Positions 19,598-29,274 of a DNA stretch of 64,000 nt are shown here, in pieces; positions within the stretch are counted from its first letter, which is position 1, and each line of letters begins with the position of its first letter. Origin of the DNA: Gemmata sp. GTDB taxonomy: Bacteria; Planctomycetota; Planctomycetia; Gemmatales; Gemmataceae. The notes below the pieces were generated by a model, which did no database searches, was not told where the DNA came from, and worked only from the letters and a program-made list of their open reading frames with translations. Location: the NCBI GenBank assembly GCA_025055115.1, contig JANWYJ010000015.1, positions 1 to 64,000 of the forward strand, read 5' to 3'. Made by a program: the position numbers and the translations under genes.

Positions 19598-20713
19598 TCA
19601 GACGCGCAAGAACCGGTCGATTTCGTCGGTCGTGTTGTAGGCGTGGGGGCTGGCGCGCACACGCTGGGCCCGCATGTTGACGGCCACCCGGGCCGCCCGA
19701 CAGCGCTTCACGACTTCTTCGGGCGGAAGCGTCGGATGCAGCAGGGAGACAATCCCCGATTTCTCCGCCGGCGTCCGGGAACTGAACACGGTCCATCCCC
19801 GGCGCAGAGCTTCCTCACACAGGTAGTCGGTCAATGCGAGAACACGCTCGCGGATATTCGCAATGCCGACCGACAAGAGCAGTTCGAGACTGGCGCCCAG
19901 CGCCGTGATGCCGGCCAAGTTCAAGGCCCCACCCTCAAAACGGCCCGCGTGCGGCTTGAGGCGCAAGTCGATGGTGCTGAAATCCCAAGGATGGACCACG
20001 CTGAACGCTCCGACCCCCCACGGATGCAAGCGGTCCACCCATTCGCGACGAATGTAGCCAATGCCAGCCCCTTCGGGACCCAGCAACCACTTATGCCCAT
20101 CGGCCGAAAGCCCGTCGATCGGGGTTTGTGTGACATCGAGAGGGAATACACCCAGCGATTGGATGGCGTCGACGAAAAAGAAAATCCCGTTGCGACGGCA
20201 CACATCCCCCAGCGCGTCAAGGTCGTTGCGAAATCCGCTGGCGAATTCAACCGATGAGACGGTCAACACAGCAGTCCGGGTGTCCATAGCGCTGATGAGA
20301 TCGTCGATGGCGATGCGGGAACCCCGACTGGGCACCCGGCGGACTTCCACACCGCGATGGGCCAGGTTCATCCACGGGTACTGGTTCGCGGGGTATTCTT
20401 CCGCCGCCACAACCACGTTGTCGCCCGGCCGCCAGGGGAATCCTTCGGCCACCACGCTGATTCCGTAAGTGGTGTTGGGAACGAAATACACATCCTCGGG
20501 GTCGGCCCCCAGCAGTTGGGCCGCGCAACGGCGGACTTGGGACACCCGCCGCAGCCACTCACTGACCACAGTCACACCATTGTTGGCAAGGCTTTCGGCA
20601 TACTGAGCCATGGCCGCCACTGCGGGCGTCGGCAACGGGGCAATCGCCGCGTGGTCGAGAAACGCCCACGACGCGGCCACCGGGAACTGCGAACGGAACG
20701 CGGACCAATCCAT
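19598..20713 (-). CDS. Class V aminotransferase / cysteine desulfurase-like
   Basis: FLDHAAIAPLP; VYFVPNTTYGISVVAEGFPWRPGDNVVVAAEEYPANQYPW; PLDVTQTPIDGLSADGHKWLLGPEGAG (PLP Lys). Confidence 0.88.
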   Translation of the reverse strand: MDWSAFRSQFPVAASWAFLDHAAIAPLPTPAVAAMAQYAESLANNGVTVVSEWLRRVSQVRRCAAQLLGADPEDVYFVPNTTYGISVVAEGFPWRPGDNVVVAAEEYPANQYPWMNLAHRGVEVRRVPSRGSRIAIDDLISAMDTRTAVLTVSSVEFASGFRNDLDALGDVCRRNGIFFFVDAIQSLGVFPLDVTQTPIDGLSADGHKWLLGPEGAGIGYIRREWVDRLHPWGVGAFSVVHPWDFSTIDLRLKPHAGRFEGGALNLAGITALGASLELLLSVGIANIRERVLALTDYLCEEALRRGWTVFSSRTPAEKSGIVSLLHPTLPPEEVVKRCRAARVAVNMRAQRVRASPHAYNTTDEIDRFLRV

Positions 20714-20862
20714 AAAGCTCTACGGTAATCCCGATAGATTCCAGGATAAGGAGCCTCAGAAACGACCAGGAACAACTTTCACTGGCCGTGGCAAAAGCTA
20801 CACGTCGGACGCTTTAGCGGCCAACGACCCGGCAAAGACCGGGGAATCGGCGGTGATCGTTC

Positions 20863-21501
20863 CTACGCCTCGGCCCCCTGCCCACCGCGGCCCTGCCCGG
20901 TGATCGTACGACTTTCCGTGAGGACAAGGTCCATGAAGACATCGTGTTCCGCCACTGGAATCCGTTCAAAGATTTGACAATCGAAGGCCAAACCCACCAA
21001 GGGAGCGTCGCGGCGGGCACTGGCCAAGAGGCGATCGTAATAGCCCTTACCCTGCCCCATCCGCCCACCGCGCACATCGAAAGCCGTTCCCGGGACCATC
21101 ACCAAATCCAACTCGTCAGGCCGCACCTGTTTGTGAGGAAGTTGCCGCAATTCCACGCGCGGTTCAAGAATTTTGTACGCCCCTTCGACAAGCTCCTCCA
21201 TGCTTTCCAGATGAAACAACTCCAACTGGTTGCTTTCCACAACACACCACGGCACCACCAACCGCTTGCCGTGCCGTAGCGCTTCCGGCAGGGTGTGCCG
21301 TGTGCGGACCTCGCTGCCCGCATCGACGTACCACATCACCGTCCGGGCGGCGGCATACGCCGGCAAGGCCAAAAACTTCGCACAGATGACCCGGCTGATT
21401 TCGTCTTTATTTTTTTGCGCAATCCGGTTTTTTCGCGCCAGATCGCGAATGAAGGTTTTCATCGTCTGCGGGTCGGTCATTTGGGTTTTTTCGGGGTCCA
21501 T
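20863..21501 (-). CDS. 5-formyltetrahydrofolate cyclo-ligase
   Basis: MWYVDAGSEVRT; LDLVMVPGTAFDVRGGRMGQGKGYYDRLLA. Confidence 0.9.
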   Translation of the reverse strand: MDPEKTQMTDPQTMKTFIRDLARKNRIAQKNKDEISRVICAKFLALPAYAAARTVMWYVDAGSEVRTRHTLPEALRHGKRLVVPWCVVESNQLELFHLESMEELVEGAYKILEPRVELRQLPHKQVRPDELDLVMVPGTAFDVRGGRMGQGKGYYDRLLASARRDAPLVGLAFDCQIFERIPVAEHDVFMDLVLTESRTITGQGRGGQGAEA

Positions 21502-21613
21502 AGGCGATGCTCCCCACGAGAGTTATCAGTTTACCACGACAGACTACTACTGACATTCCAACCAGATACCGTCAGGATAAAATTTCTTCAGGAACATTGA
21601 TAGGCAGTGCCAT

Positions 21614-21973
21614 ATGGTCGCTCCAACGCCAAACTCGCCATCCCCGCGGACCGTGGTCACTCTCATACTGCCGGGTCCCGATTGCCGGCGGTCGCCGACA
21701 CGGTACCGTTATCGCGTTCGCTTTCGCAATCCGTTCATGCACCAACCCGGTTGCGTGATGACATGGGATGTGCTGGGCGGCCGCGACTCTTACCAAATCG
21801 CCGCTGAGCGAACCACCGACGAACGGCTCGAATGGCACTGCACCTGCCCCGATGCGGTGTACCGCAGTGCCCGGCAGCCTCACCACCGTTGCAAACATGT
21901 TCAGGGGCTGTTGGCCTGGCTCCACCAGCGTGAAACCAAGCCTCTCGCAGCCACCTCATCGCACAACGGCTAG
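21614..21973 (+). CDS. Small SWIM-type zinc finger protein
   Basis: CxC...CxH: EWHCTCPDAVYRSARQPHHRCKHVQGLLAWL. Confidence 0.6.
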   Translation: MVAPTPNSPSPRTVVTLILPGPDCRRSPTRYRYRVRFRNPFMHQPGCVMTWDVLGGRDSYQIAAERTTDERLEWHCTCPDAVYRSARQPHHRCKHVQGLLAWLHQRETKPLAATSSHNG

Positions 21974-22032
21974 CTATTCTTTTTTTTCCACGGTCCCTTT
22001 CTGCGGATTCTCGGGGTACATACGATGGCAAC

Positions 22033-23211
22033 ATGAACGAATGGCATCTTGCGTCCGGCTACCGATTTGCCGGAATTGCCAGTGGCTTGCGTTCCGAACC
22101 CGATCGGCGCGATTTGGCCGTCATCATCAGCGATGCGCCGGCCGCGGCTGCGGGTGTGTTCACCCAAAACCGCGTGTGTGCCGCCCCGGTACAAGTCAGC
22201 CGGGCGCGCCTGCCGCGAGCCGATGCTCGGGCGATTGTCGTTTGCTCGGGCAATGCCAATGCCTGTACCGGTGAACAAGGTCTGCGCGATGCCCGCCGGA
22301 TGACCGAACTGGTCGCCGATGAACTGCAGTGCTCCCCCGAACAAGTGTTGGTGGCTAGCACCGGGGTGATTGGCCGGCCGCTGCCTATGCCAATTCTCGA
22401 AGCGGGTATTCCGCAAGCCATCCGCGCCGCAACCACCGGGCGCGACGCTTTTTCGCACGCCGCCCATGCTATTCTGACAACCGATACCGGCACGAAAGTC
22501 GCCACCCGTCGTTGCGGAGCCATCACCCTCACCGGATTCGCCAAAGGCGCGGCCATGATCGGCCCGAATCTGGCCACCATGCTCGGGTTCATTCTGACCG
22601 ACGCCGCCGTCCATCCCTCCGACCTGCAACGCATTCTCAAGATCGCCGCGGAACAGAGCTTCAATTGTATCTCCGTCGAAGGCCATACCAGTACGAACGA
22701 CTCGGTCTTTTTGCTAGCCAATGGGAGTGGACCACGCTTGGCGGGAGCAGAACTGGAGGCTTTGGCCCTGGAAGTGCGGCATGTGTGCGTGGAATTGGCA
22801 CGCAAAATCATCATCGACGCGGAAGGAGCCGAACACATCATCACCATTGAAGTGGATGGCTGCCGCACCGATGCCGACGCCCGGCAGATCGCCAAAACCA
22901 TTGCTGAAAGTGCCTTGGTCAAGACGGCTGTGTTCGGCAACGATCCCAATTGGGGCCGCGTCGTCTCGGCGGCGGGTTACTCCGGTGTCGCGTTCGAGGA
23001 GAAGGATTTGTCGTTGTGGATGGGCGACATGCCCCTGTACCGAGCGGGAACCCCCCTCCCCTTCGACAGCGCCGCCGCTTCTTCGTACCTGAAGCACAAT
23101 CGCGAAGTCCACTTCAAACTCCGCTTCACGCTCGGCACCGGCCGCTGCACCTTCTACACCAGCGACCTGACTTATGAATACGTCAAACTGAACGCCGACT
23201 ATACAACGTAA
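22033..23211 (+). CDS. argJ: Bifunctional ornithine acetyltransferase / N-acetylglutamate synthase
   Basis: GLRSEPDRRDLAVIISDAPAAAAGVFTQN; CSGNANACTG; GATMIGPNLATMLGF-like; NSFNCISVEGHTSTNDS-like; NDPNWGRVV. Confidence 0.94.
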   Translation: MNEWHLASGYRFAGIASGLRSEPDRRDLAVIISDAPAAAAGVFTQNRVCAAPVQVSRARLPRADARAIVVCSGNANACTGEQGLRDARRMTELVADELQCSPEQVLVASTGVIGRPLPMPILEAGIPQAIRAATTGRDAFSHAAHAILTTDTGTKVATRRCGAITLTGFAKGAAMIGPNLATMLGFILTDAAVHPSDLQRILKIAAEQSFNCISVEGHTSTNDSVFLLANGSGPRLAGAELEALALEVRHVCVELARKIIIDAEGAEHIITIEVDGCRTDADARQIAKTIAESALVKTAVFGNDPNWGRVVSAAGYSGVAFEEKDLSLWMGDMPLYRAGTPLPFDSAAASSYLKHNREVHFKLRFTLGTGRCTFYTSDLTYEYVKLNADYTT

Positions 23212-23271
23212 CGCACCGATGCGGGCGAACCGCAGATCATTCGGGCCAACAACCCCTAGGGCGACCGACGT

Positions 23272-24240
23272 ATGACCGGCGGCTCTCTTCTGATCGAACT
23301 GTGGAATCTGTCGCGTTCGTTTGGTTCCTTCACCGCCTTGGAGAACATCAACTTGGCTCTGCCGCCGGGGCGGATCGGCCTGCTAGGCCCCAACGGTGCC
23401 GGGAAATCGACGCTGCTGAAGATTCTCATGGGGTTGATTCCACCCTCGCGCGGTGGTGGACGGGTGCTCAACGAGGAACTGGGTAGCGACCGGGAGAGCG
23501 CGGGCAATTGGCGGCTGCGACGGCTGATTGGTTTTATGCCGGAAGCCGATGCACTGGTGCCCGGCCTGACCGGGGTCGAGTACGTCGCCTTGGCGGGCGA
23601 GTTGTACGGCATGCCCCGCCGTGATGCCACGCGGCGCGCCCACGAGGTGCTTTCGTATCTCGAATTGGAAGAAGCCCGCTATCGGCGGATAGAAGAATAT
23701 TCCACGGGCATGAAACAGCGTGTCAAACTCGCCCAAGCCCTCGTTCACGATCCACCGGTTTTGCTGCTCGACGAACCCACCAGCGGACTCGACCCGGCCG
23801 GCCGCGACGCCATGTTGCGGCTCATCCAATCGTTGGCTGTCGAGCACGATAAATCCGTTTTGCTCTCCACCCACCTGTTGGCGGATGTTGAAGCGGTGTG
23901 CGAGCGCGTTGTCATTTTGGCCGGTGGCCGCCTCCGCGGGCAGGGCACCGTGACGGAACTCTGTTCCCGCCGCCTCGATCGCTATCGCATGCGCGTTCAG
24001 GGTGATGGCCTTGCGGCTTTCCGCGACGCATTAGGCCAGGCCGGGGTGACGATTCTCAACGATGCGGGCGACGGAGAATGGCGGGTGGCCGTACCCCCCG
24101 GTTGGGCCAATCTGCGGTTCTTTCAACTGGCCGCCGTCTGTGGAGTTGTCATTCGCCTTTTGGTTCACGACGACGAAACGCTCGAAGAGTTGTTCCTCCG
24201 CACCGTGGGCAACAGTTCGCGCTTCAACGGGCTGGGCTGA
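23272..24240 (+). CDS. ABC transporter ATP-binding protein (no permease adjacent)
   Basis: Walker A LLGPNGAGKSTL; signature YSTGMKQRVKLAQALVHDPPVLLLDEPTSGLDP; H-loop STHLL. Confidence 0.9.
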   Translation: MTGGSLLIELWNLSRSFGSFTALENINLALPPGRIGLLGPNGAGKSTLLKILMGLIPPSRGGGRVLNEELGSDRESAGNWRLRRLIGFMPEADALVPGLTGVEYVALAGELYGMPRRDATRRAHEVLSYLELEEARYRRIEEYSTGMKQRVKLAQALVHDPPVLLLDEPTSGLDPAGRDAMLRLIQSLAVEHDKSVLLSTHLLADVEAVCERVVILAGGRLRGQGTVTELCSRRLDRYRMRVQGDGLAAFRDALGQAGVTILNDAGDGEWRVAVPPGWANLRFFQLAAVCGVVIRLLVHDDETLEELFLRTVGNSSRFNGLG

Positions 24241-24910
24241 CATCTGCGGTTTGGGCCGCCTGCCATTGTTCCACAGTACCAATTGGCAGCCAATAACTGG
24301 CCGAGACGACATAAAACGGCTCGTGGGCGGCCAACTGAGCCACGGCATCGGTGATTTCGTACTCTCCCCGCGGCGACAACGGTAGGGTCAGATCGAAAAC
24401 CCTTCGTGGAAAGACATAGCCGCCGACATTGGCCAGCTGCGGTGGTTGCAAGCCTGTTGGCTTCTCGACGATCCGTTCCAAGGTGCCATCGGGGCGGCGG
24501 AAGAGAATCCCGTAGTTTTCTGGTCTTTCAACCGGGTGAGCGAGAATGCCCATTGGCACGGTCGCAAGTTGGGCCAGGTCGGCCCGCCCGATGAGGTCGT
24601 CGCCATTGAGGACCATCACCTTGTCGGCACGGATGGCATCGCGGCAACTCATCAGAGCGTCGCCGGTGCCGCGGGGTTCGGCTTGTCGGATGGTGTGCCA
24701 ATTCCGCACATGGGTTTGCCGGGTGAGGTACTCTTCCACCTGCTCCGCAAGGTAATTGACAACAACGACCAATCGTTCGATCGGCGGAAGGGCACCCAGA
24801 ATCCAGTCGAGAATGGGTCGTCCTTGAACGAACAGCAGCGGTTTGGGAGTCGTTTCGGTGTACGGTCGCAGGCGAGTGCCTTTGCCTGCGGCCAGAATGA
24901 TGGCATCCAT
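24224..24910 (-). CDS. Sugar-nucleotide transferase (NTP_transferase family)
   Basis: MDAIILAAGKGTRLRPYTETTPKPLLFVQGRPILDWIL; VLNGDDLI. Confidence 0.88.
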   Translation of the reverse strand: MDAIILAAGKGTRLRPYTETTPKPLLFVQGRPILDWILGALPPIERLVVVVNYLAEQVEEYLTRQTHVRNWHTIRQAEPRGTGDALMSCRDAIRADKVMVLNGDDLIGRADLAQLATVPMGILAHPVERPENYGILFRRPDGTLERIVEKPTGLQPPQLANVGGYVFPRRVFDLTLPLSPRGEYEITDAVAQLAAHEPFYVVSASYWLPIGTVEQWQAAQTADVSPAR

Positions 24911-24973
24911 GGCGGTTGGTCCTTTTCCGACGATGTCGGGCCCTGCCGTACGTTCATTGTAAGCATTGTAAGC

Positions 24974-25085
24974 CATGCCCAACGCAGAATGCACGGTACG
25001 GCCAGGAGAATGCAAGTGCAGCCTAGCAAAGACTTTGAGATCATCATGCCCAACGCAAAATGCGAGTGTACGGCCAGGAGAACCC
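24974..25085. repeat. ~38-bp direct repeat pair, offset 71
   Basis: catgcccaacgcagaatgcacggtacggccaggagaa and catgcccaacgcaaaatgcgagtgtacggccaggagaa. Confidence 0.9.
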
Positions 25086-25197
25086 GTGCCGGACACTCGC
25101 CGGACCGCTTCTTGGAGGACTGAAGTTCAGTTCCCAAGAGGCAGCGTAGGTTGAGGCAGCGTAGGTTTTTCAGTTGGCGCAGGTAAGTCGACCGGAC

Positions 25198-25815
25198 TTA
25201 ACGAATGTAAATCGGGGTGGGGCAGCGACCATTGGAGCAACCGCCGTAGACAGGCGTTGCCGGGTAGGACGCAGGGACAGGCGTTGCCGGGTAGGACGCA
25301 GGAAGGATGGTCGTACCACGGCCACAGCTGCCACCGGAGCAACCACCGACGTAAACCGGAGCTTGGTAATAACTTGTGGCGGGAGCACCCACGGTCACGG
25401 TCGTGGTGGGCGTGCCTGTGGCGGTGGCGTAGGTGAGCGTGTGTCGGGATAGGTCGCGGGCGGTGACTGTACCGACCTGCCGGAGAGCTTGATAAGAGCC
25501 GCCACAGCTGCTGATGACCAAACCACCGTTGGGCATTTGGAATTCACTCGCCAACGCCCGGCCGGCTTCAGTTTCGAGATTCACGGCCACACAGACACAT
25601 TTCTGGGTCAGCAACTTTTTGGCTTCCGCAGTCAGGTTCGCGTCATTGAGGAGAGTCGCGAACGCATTGCCTTGGGCGATCAGCACAACCACCGGCTTGT
25701 TCTCGGTTGCAGCCCGCTTCATGGCGTGGCTGTAATCGCTGTGGGCGTGGAACCCGGGGGCGGTGGGAACCAGAGAGCCGGCCAGGGCGATGACGGTCAG
25801 AAACGTAGTGGTCAT
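25198..25815 (-). CDS. Secreted thioredoxin-fold-like protein with Cys/Gly-rich tail
   Basis: Signal peptide; YSHAMKRAATENKPVVVLIAQGNAF...; tail repeats ASYPATPVP/ASYPATPVYGGCSNGRC; RBS aggaggtacatcgagg. Confidence 0.65.
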   Translation of the reverse strand: MTTTFLTVIALAGSLVPTAPGFHAHSDYSHAMKRAATENKPVVVLIAQGNAFATLLNDANLTAEAKKLLTQKCVCVAVNLETEAGRALASEFQMPNGGLVISSCGGSYQALRQVGTVTARDLSRHTLTYATATGTPTTTVTVGAPATSYYQAPVYVGGCSGGSCGRGTTILPASYPATPVPASYPATPVYGGCSNGRCPTPIYIR

Positions 25816-26040
25816 CCTCGATGTACCTCCTGGTTTAACCACTGAGAACTTCCCGCGACATACATGCCCGGGAAGGAGCCATTTATAGACAAAACTGTAC
25901 AGAAAGTGAACTGGCAAAATCCAAATAAGTGACAAAACCGCTACAACCACTCATGGATACACGAGCGGATAAGCCAAAATTCGCTTGAATAAATGGGCAG
26001 GATGGGATGACTGCGCAAAAATACCCCGCGCTGGGTCTGG

Positions 26041-26360
26041 GCATTATCTGGCCATTTCCCGGTGAACCTCTATGCCTTTTTGCCGCTTTGATGCAGCAAC
26101 AACTGGCGCAGCAAGTGCATTATTTGGCCATTTCCCCGTGAATTTCTCCGCTCCAACCACGGCTGGTCTGTCGCCGGCGCGACGAAACGCTATAGACAAC
26201 AAGACTTTCTGGTGACTTCGACGCATTTCTGGTGACTTCGACGCCCCAACCACGGCTGGTCTGCTGCCCCGAAAAAGTTGCCAGTACGAACCGTCTGGGA
26301 TGGATTGTTCCTGGGTGCCGCTAACCACGGCAGGTGGATTGCCCCGAAAAAAGTTGTTAG
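26041..26360. repeat. Nested direct repeats (offsets 76, 93, 75, 75; plus a 20-bp tandem)
   Basis: gcattatctggccatttccc at 26041/26117; ccaaccacggctggtctg at 26153/26246 and taaccacggcaggtgg at ~26322; tgccccgaaaaagttg twice; tttctggtgacttcgacgc in tandem. Confidence 0.85.
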
Positions 26361-26679
26361 GGAGCGCAAGGGAGAAAGAAGGATCAATTTACCGGTTGGC
26401 GAGAGTGGGACTTGCGGTTCAGCCAACAGCAAATTCTGGACAGAATTTTCACTGGTTGTGGATTGTTACATCCGATTTTCCCAGTTACGCTGTTGTTGAA
26501 ACCCAAAGGATGATATTCTGGAACTGAATCCCATCTAAGGAATAGGGGTTTCCGACGGTTGTCACCCGACAGAACGCCGCCGGGCTGCCGCGATACTCCC
26601 TCATCTATCGGGTGGCCTGGCGATCAACACCTATTAGTGAGTGGAGTCGTCCCCGTCAAATCGATGGTGCGAGGCTACC

Positions 26680-29274
26680 ATGCGACGCTTCTCATGGCGA
26701 GACTGGTTTTGGGACAGCGTTCCACAGCGGAAAGAGTCTCACTGCATTCTTCATGTCGAGCAGTTGGAGCCGCGGGAAGTTCTCTCCTTCATGGTGTTAC
26801 CTCCTGAACCGTCAGTTCCGATTGAAACCAACGAAAACCAGCCCGTTGCGGTCCCTTTTCGGCTCTTTAGTTTTTCCTCGGATGCGCACACCATCACCAT
26901 CACTGCGACCAACGGCACGGTTGTGATCGATGAAGCTTTGGCTGCTGAGAATAATGTCGCCATCGACAGCAATAATTCCCCCACGGTCACTTTGGTTGGA
27001 ATACTGGATAACTTGAACACCGTTATTGGCAACGGGTTGTTCTTCAACCCCACGCCCTTTTTGAGCGGCGATGCCGCGATGACACTCACGGCGACGGCCC
27101 CCCCCAGTTTCAACAACATCACCGATACGGGTGTTCAAGAGATTGCGGTCCAGCCGGTGGTCTCGGCGGCCTCGATGGTGGTCGAGGCATCTGGCGTGGT
27201 GTTCGCCCCCGCCGCGGGCTTTGCGTTCCCGCCAGGGTTTGTCAGGATTGCCGGTTGGGCGGATGCCGACGGCTCCGAAACCATCACACTCGACATTTTC
27301 GTCTCGCCCGCGGCGGGCACCAACGACACGGAATTCACCCTATCGGCCAACGGCACCCCCATCGATCCTATCGAGCCGAACCAATGGCGCCTCAGTGGCA
27401 ATAATCCGACGGCGTTTCAGGCCCTGCTCGATACCTTGGTTCTGACGCCGTCATCGGCACAGCCGTTCAATGGTACGATTTTTGTTGATTTTGTGGGAAG
27501 TCTGGTGGATCGGGCTGTCTTTGGTCCGACGGGGAATCGCCCTGACCCGCTGGAAGTGACGACCACGCCGCGGAGTTTGGGGTCTGCCGTCGTGCAGGTG
27601 CGCTTCTTCCTCGGTGGTTCGGTCGCGGTGGCACCGATTGTCGCTCCCGAAGGTAGCGCCGTGGATTTGGGCAGCGGTCGGTTGGTCGCCAGTAGCCCCG
27701 ACGAGCAACCCGGGGACATACACATTCTTTCACTCACTGTTCCGAACGGCTCCCTGGTCTTTCAGAGCACTGCCATACCCTCGGGATTGATGATCGATCG
27801 TTCCGTCGCCAGCAACGGCAGCACAACCCTCCGCCTGATGGGCACGATTGCCACCATCAATCAGTTTCTGGCAGTACCCAATAGTGTCACTTACACCGCG
27901 GCCCAACCGGGATTCAGTGGATTAGTTCCCCTGACGGTTGGTTTGGTGAATCAACCCGGATCGGGTGCGAACCCCATCACCGTTTCTTGGCCGCCCAATA
28001 TGGGTTCGGGCAACACGCTGACCTCTGGCGGCAGTAGTCCTTCCCCACTGGATCCGACCAGTGGTGGTTCGTTGTTGCCGAATGTGCCCCCCTCGGTCCC
28101 GAACTCCCTCGATCCACCACCCCGGAACGCTACGAATCCCTTCACTTTGGTCGTGGCGATGCAGTTGACACCGGTGGCCACACCCGTGGTTCCTTCGGCG
28201 CTGGATGTCGTCACCACGCAAGATACGCCAGTGGGGGTGTTCATCAATCTGTCCCCACCATCCACCGATCCATCCGAGAAGGTGGAAATTCGGATCACGG
28301 GGGTGCCCCCTGGAGCCGCGTTCAATCGCGGAACGAATTTGGGGGACGGGCAGTGGTCGTTCCAACCGGCGGATCTCGACGACTTGCTTTTCATTCCACC
28401 GCCCGGCGTGACGGGAACGTTTCCTCTGGTGGTCACCGTCCTCGTGACCGATACGAACCTGCAACTGGAATTGACCGACACGGCCACCCACGCGACGAAC
28501 TTCACGATCACAGTGGTGCCCGTTCCGGTAACGCTTGGGGAACCGCCACCGGGTCCCCCGCCCCTTCCGCCGCCGCTATTTTTACCCCCCGATCTGGGAA
28601 CATCCCTCAGTGGCATTGTGCTCGACAACGGCCGCAACGACTCCCGCCCACCACGGACCGATCCGGTCGTCGAGGGTGTGGTGTCGGCCAACACGGCCCG
28701 ACCCGAGACGTTTCTGGGTTATACCGGCAGTTCCGGAGAGTCGGGATTACCGTTGGGTCAATGGCCGGCAGTGAAGCTGTCGGTGCCATCACCGGAATCG
28801 TTATTCGGGCACGCGGAACCCGCTGTGCCGATCTATGCCGGTAGTGAGAAACACCCCCTGCCGCCCGTGTTGCCCCTGGATCAGACCCTTCCGGTGGCTG
28901 GTTTCACCGATGCGGGCGGGGATAGCTTCACCCTGGTCGATATGGTGTATCGCGAAGCAGGAATGTCCCGGCCGGTCTCGGTGGCCCCCCCGCCGCACGC
29001 ACCGGGTGTATCCCAGCCAGTCTCGGCGCTGGTGCCATCGGTTCCCTCCCGTGTCGCTGGCAGTGATACCGACCACATGACGACCCAAGTGGCCGCGGCC
29101 GCTAATATCGAGGAACCATCGCGCTGGTGGTCGGTGGGGATGGGTGTCTTGATCATCGCTGGGACCATCGCCGCGTGGGGTGGGCTGAGTGCCCGGTGGG
29201 GCGGGGCTGTGGGGCGGACGCTCCGCCGCCTGTGGACGACTCTCCTACGACCTTCTGTGAAGAGGACCGCATGA
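26680..29274 (+). CDS. Large LEPR-motif extracellular protein with Ig/cadherin-like repeats and C-terminal TM anchor
   Basis: N-terminal VEQLEPREVLSF; beta-rich Thr/Val/Asn repeats; C-terminal WWSVGMGVLIIAGTIAAWGGLSARW TM plus Arg tail. Confidence 0.75.
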   Translation: MRRFSWRDWFWDSVPQRKESHCILHVEQLEPREVLSFMVLPPEPSVPIETNENQPVAVPFRLFSFSSDAHTITITATNGTVVIDEALAAENNVAIDSNNSPTVTLVGILDNLNTVIGNGLFFNPTPFLSGDAAMTLTATAPPSFNNITDTGVQEIAVQPVVSAASMVVEASGVVFAPAAGFAFPPGFVRIAGWADADGSETITLDIFVSPAAGTNDTEFTLSANGTPIDPIEPNQWRLSGNNPTAFQALLDTLVLTPSSAQPFNGTIFVDFVGSLVDRAVFGPTGNRPDPLEVTTTPRSLGSAVVQVRFFLGGSVAVAPIVAPEGSAVDLGSGRLVASSPDEQPGDIHILSLTVPNGSLVFQSTAIPSGLMIDRSVASNGSTTLRLMGTIATINQFLAVPNSVTYTAAQPGFSGLVPLTVGLVNQPGSGANPITVSWPPNMGSGNTLTSGGSSPSPLDPTSGGSLLPNVPPSVPNSLDPPPRNATNPFTLVVAMQLTPVATPVVPSALDVVTTQDTPVGVFINLSPPSTDPSEKVEIRITGVPPGAAFNRGTNLGDGQWSFQPADLDDLLFIPPPGVTGTFPLVVTVLVTDTNLQLELTDTATHATNFTITVVPVPVTLGEPPPGPPPLPPPLFLPPDLGTSLSGIVLDNGRNDSRPPRTDPVVEGVVSANTARPETFLGYTGSSGESGLPLGQWPAVKLSVPSPESLFGHAEPAVPIYAGSEKHPLPPVLPLDQTLPVAGFTDAGGDSFTLVDMVYREAGMSRPVSVAPPPHAPGVSQPVSALVPSVPSRVAGSDTDHMTTQVAAAANIEEPSRWWSVGMGVLIIAGTIAAWGGLSARWGGAVGRTLRRLWTTLLRPSVKRTA

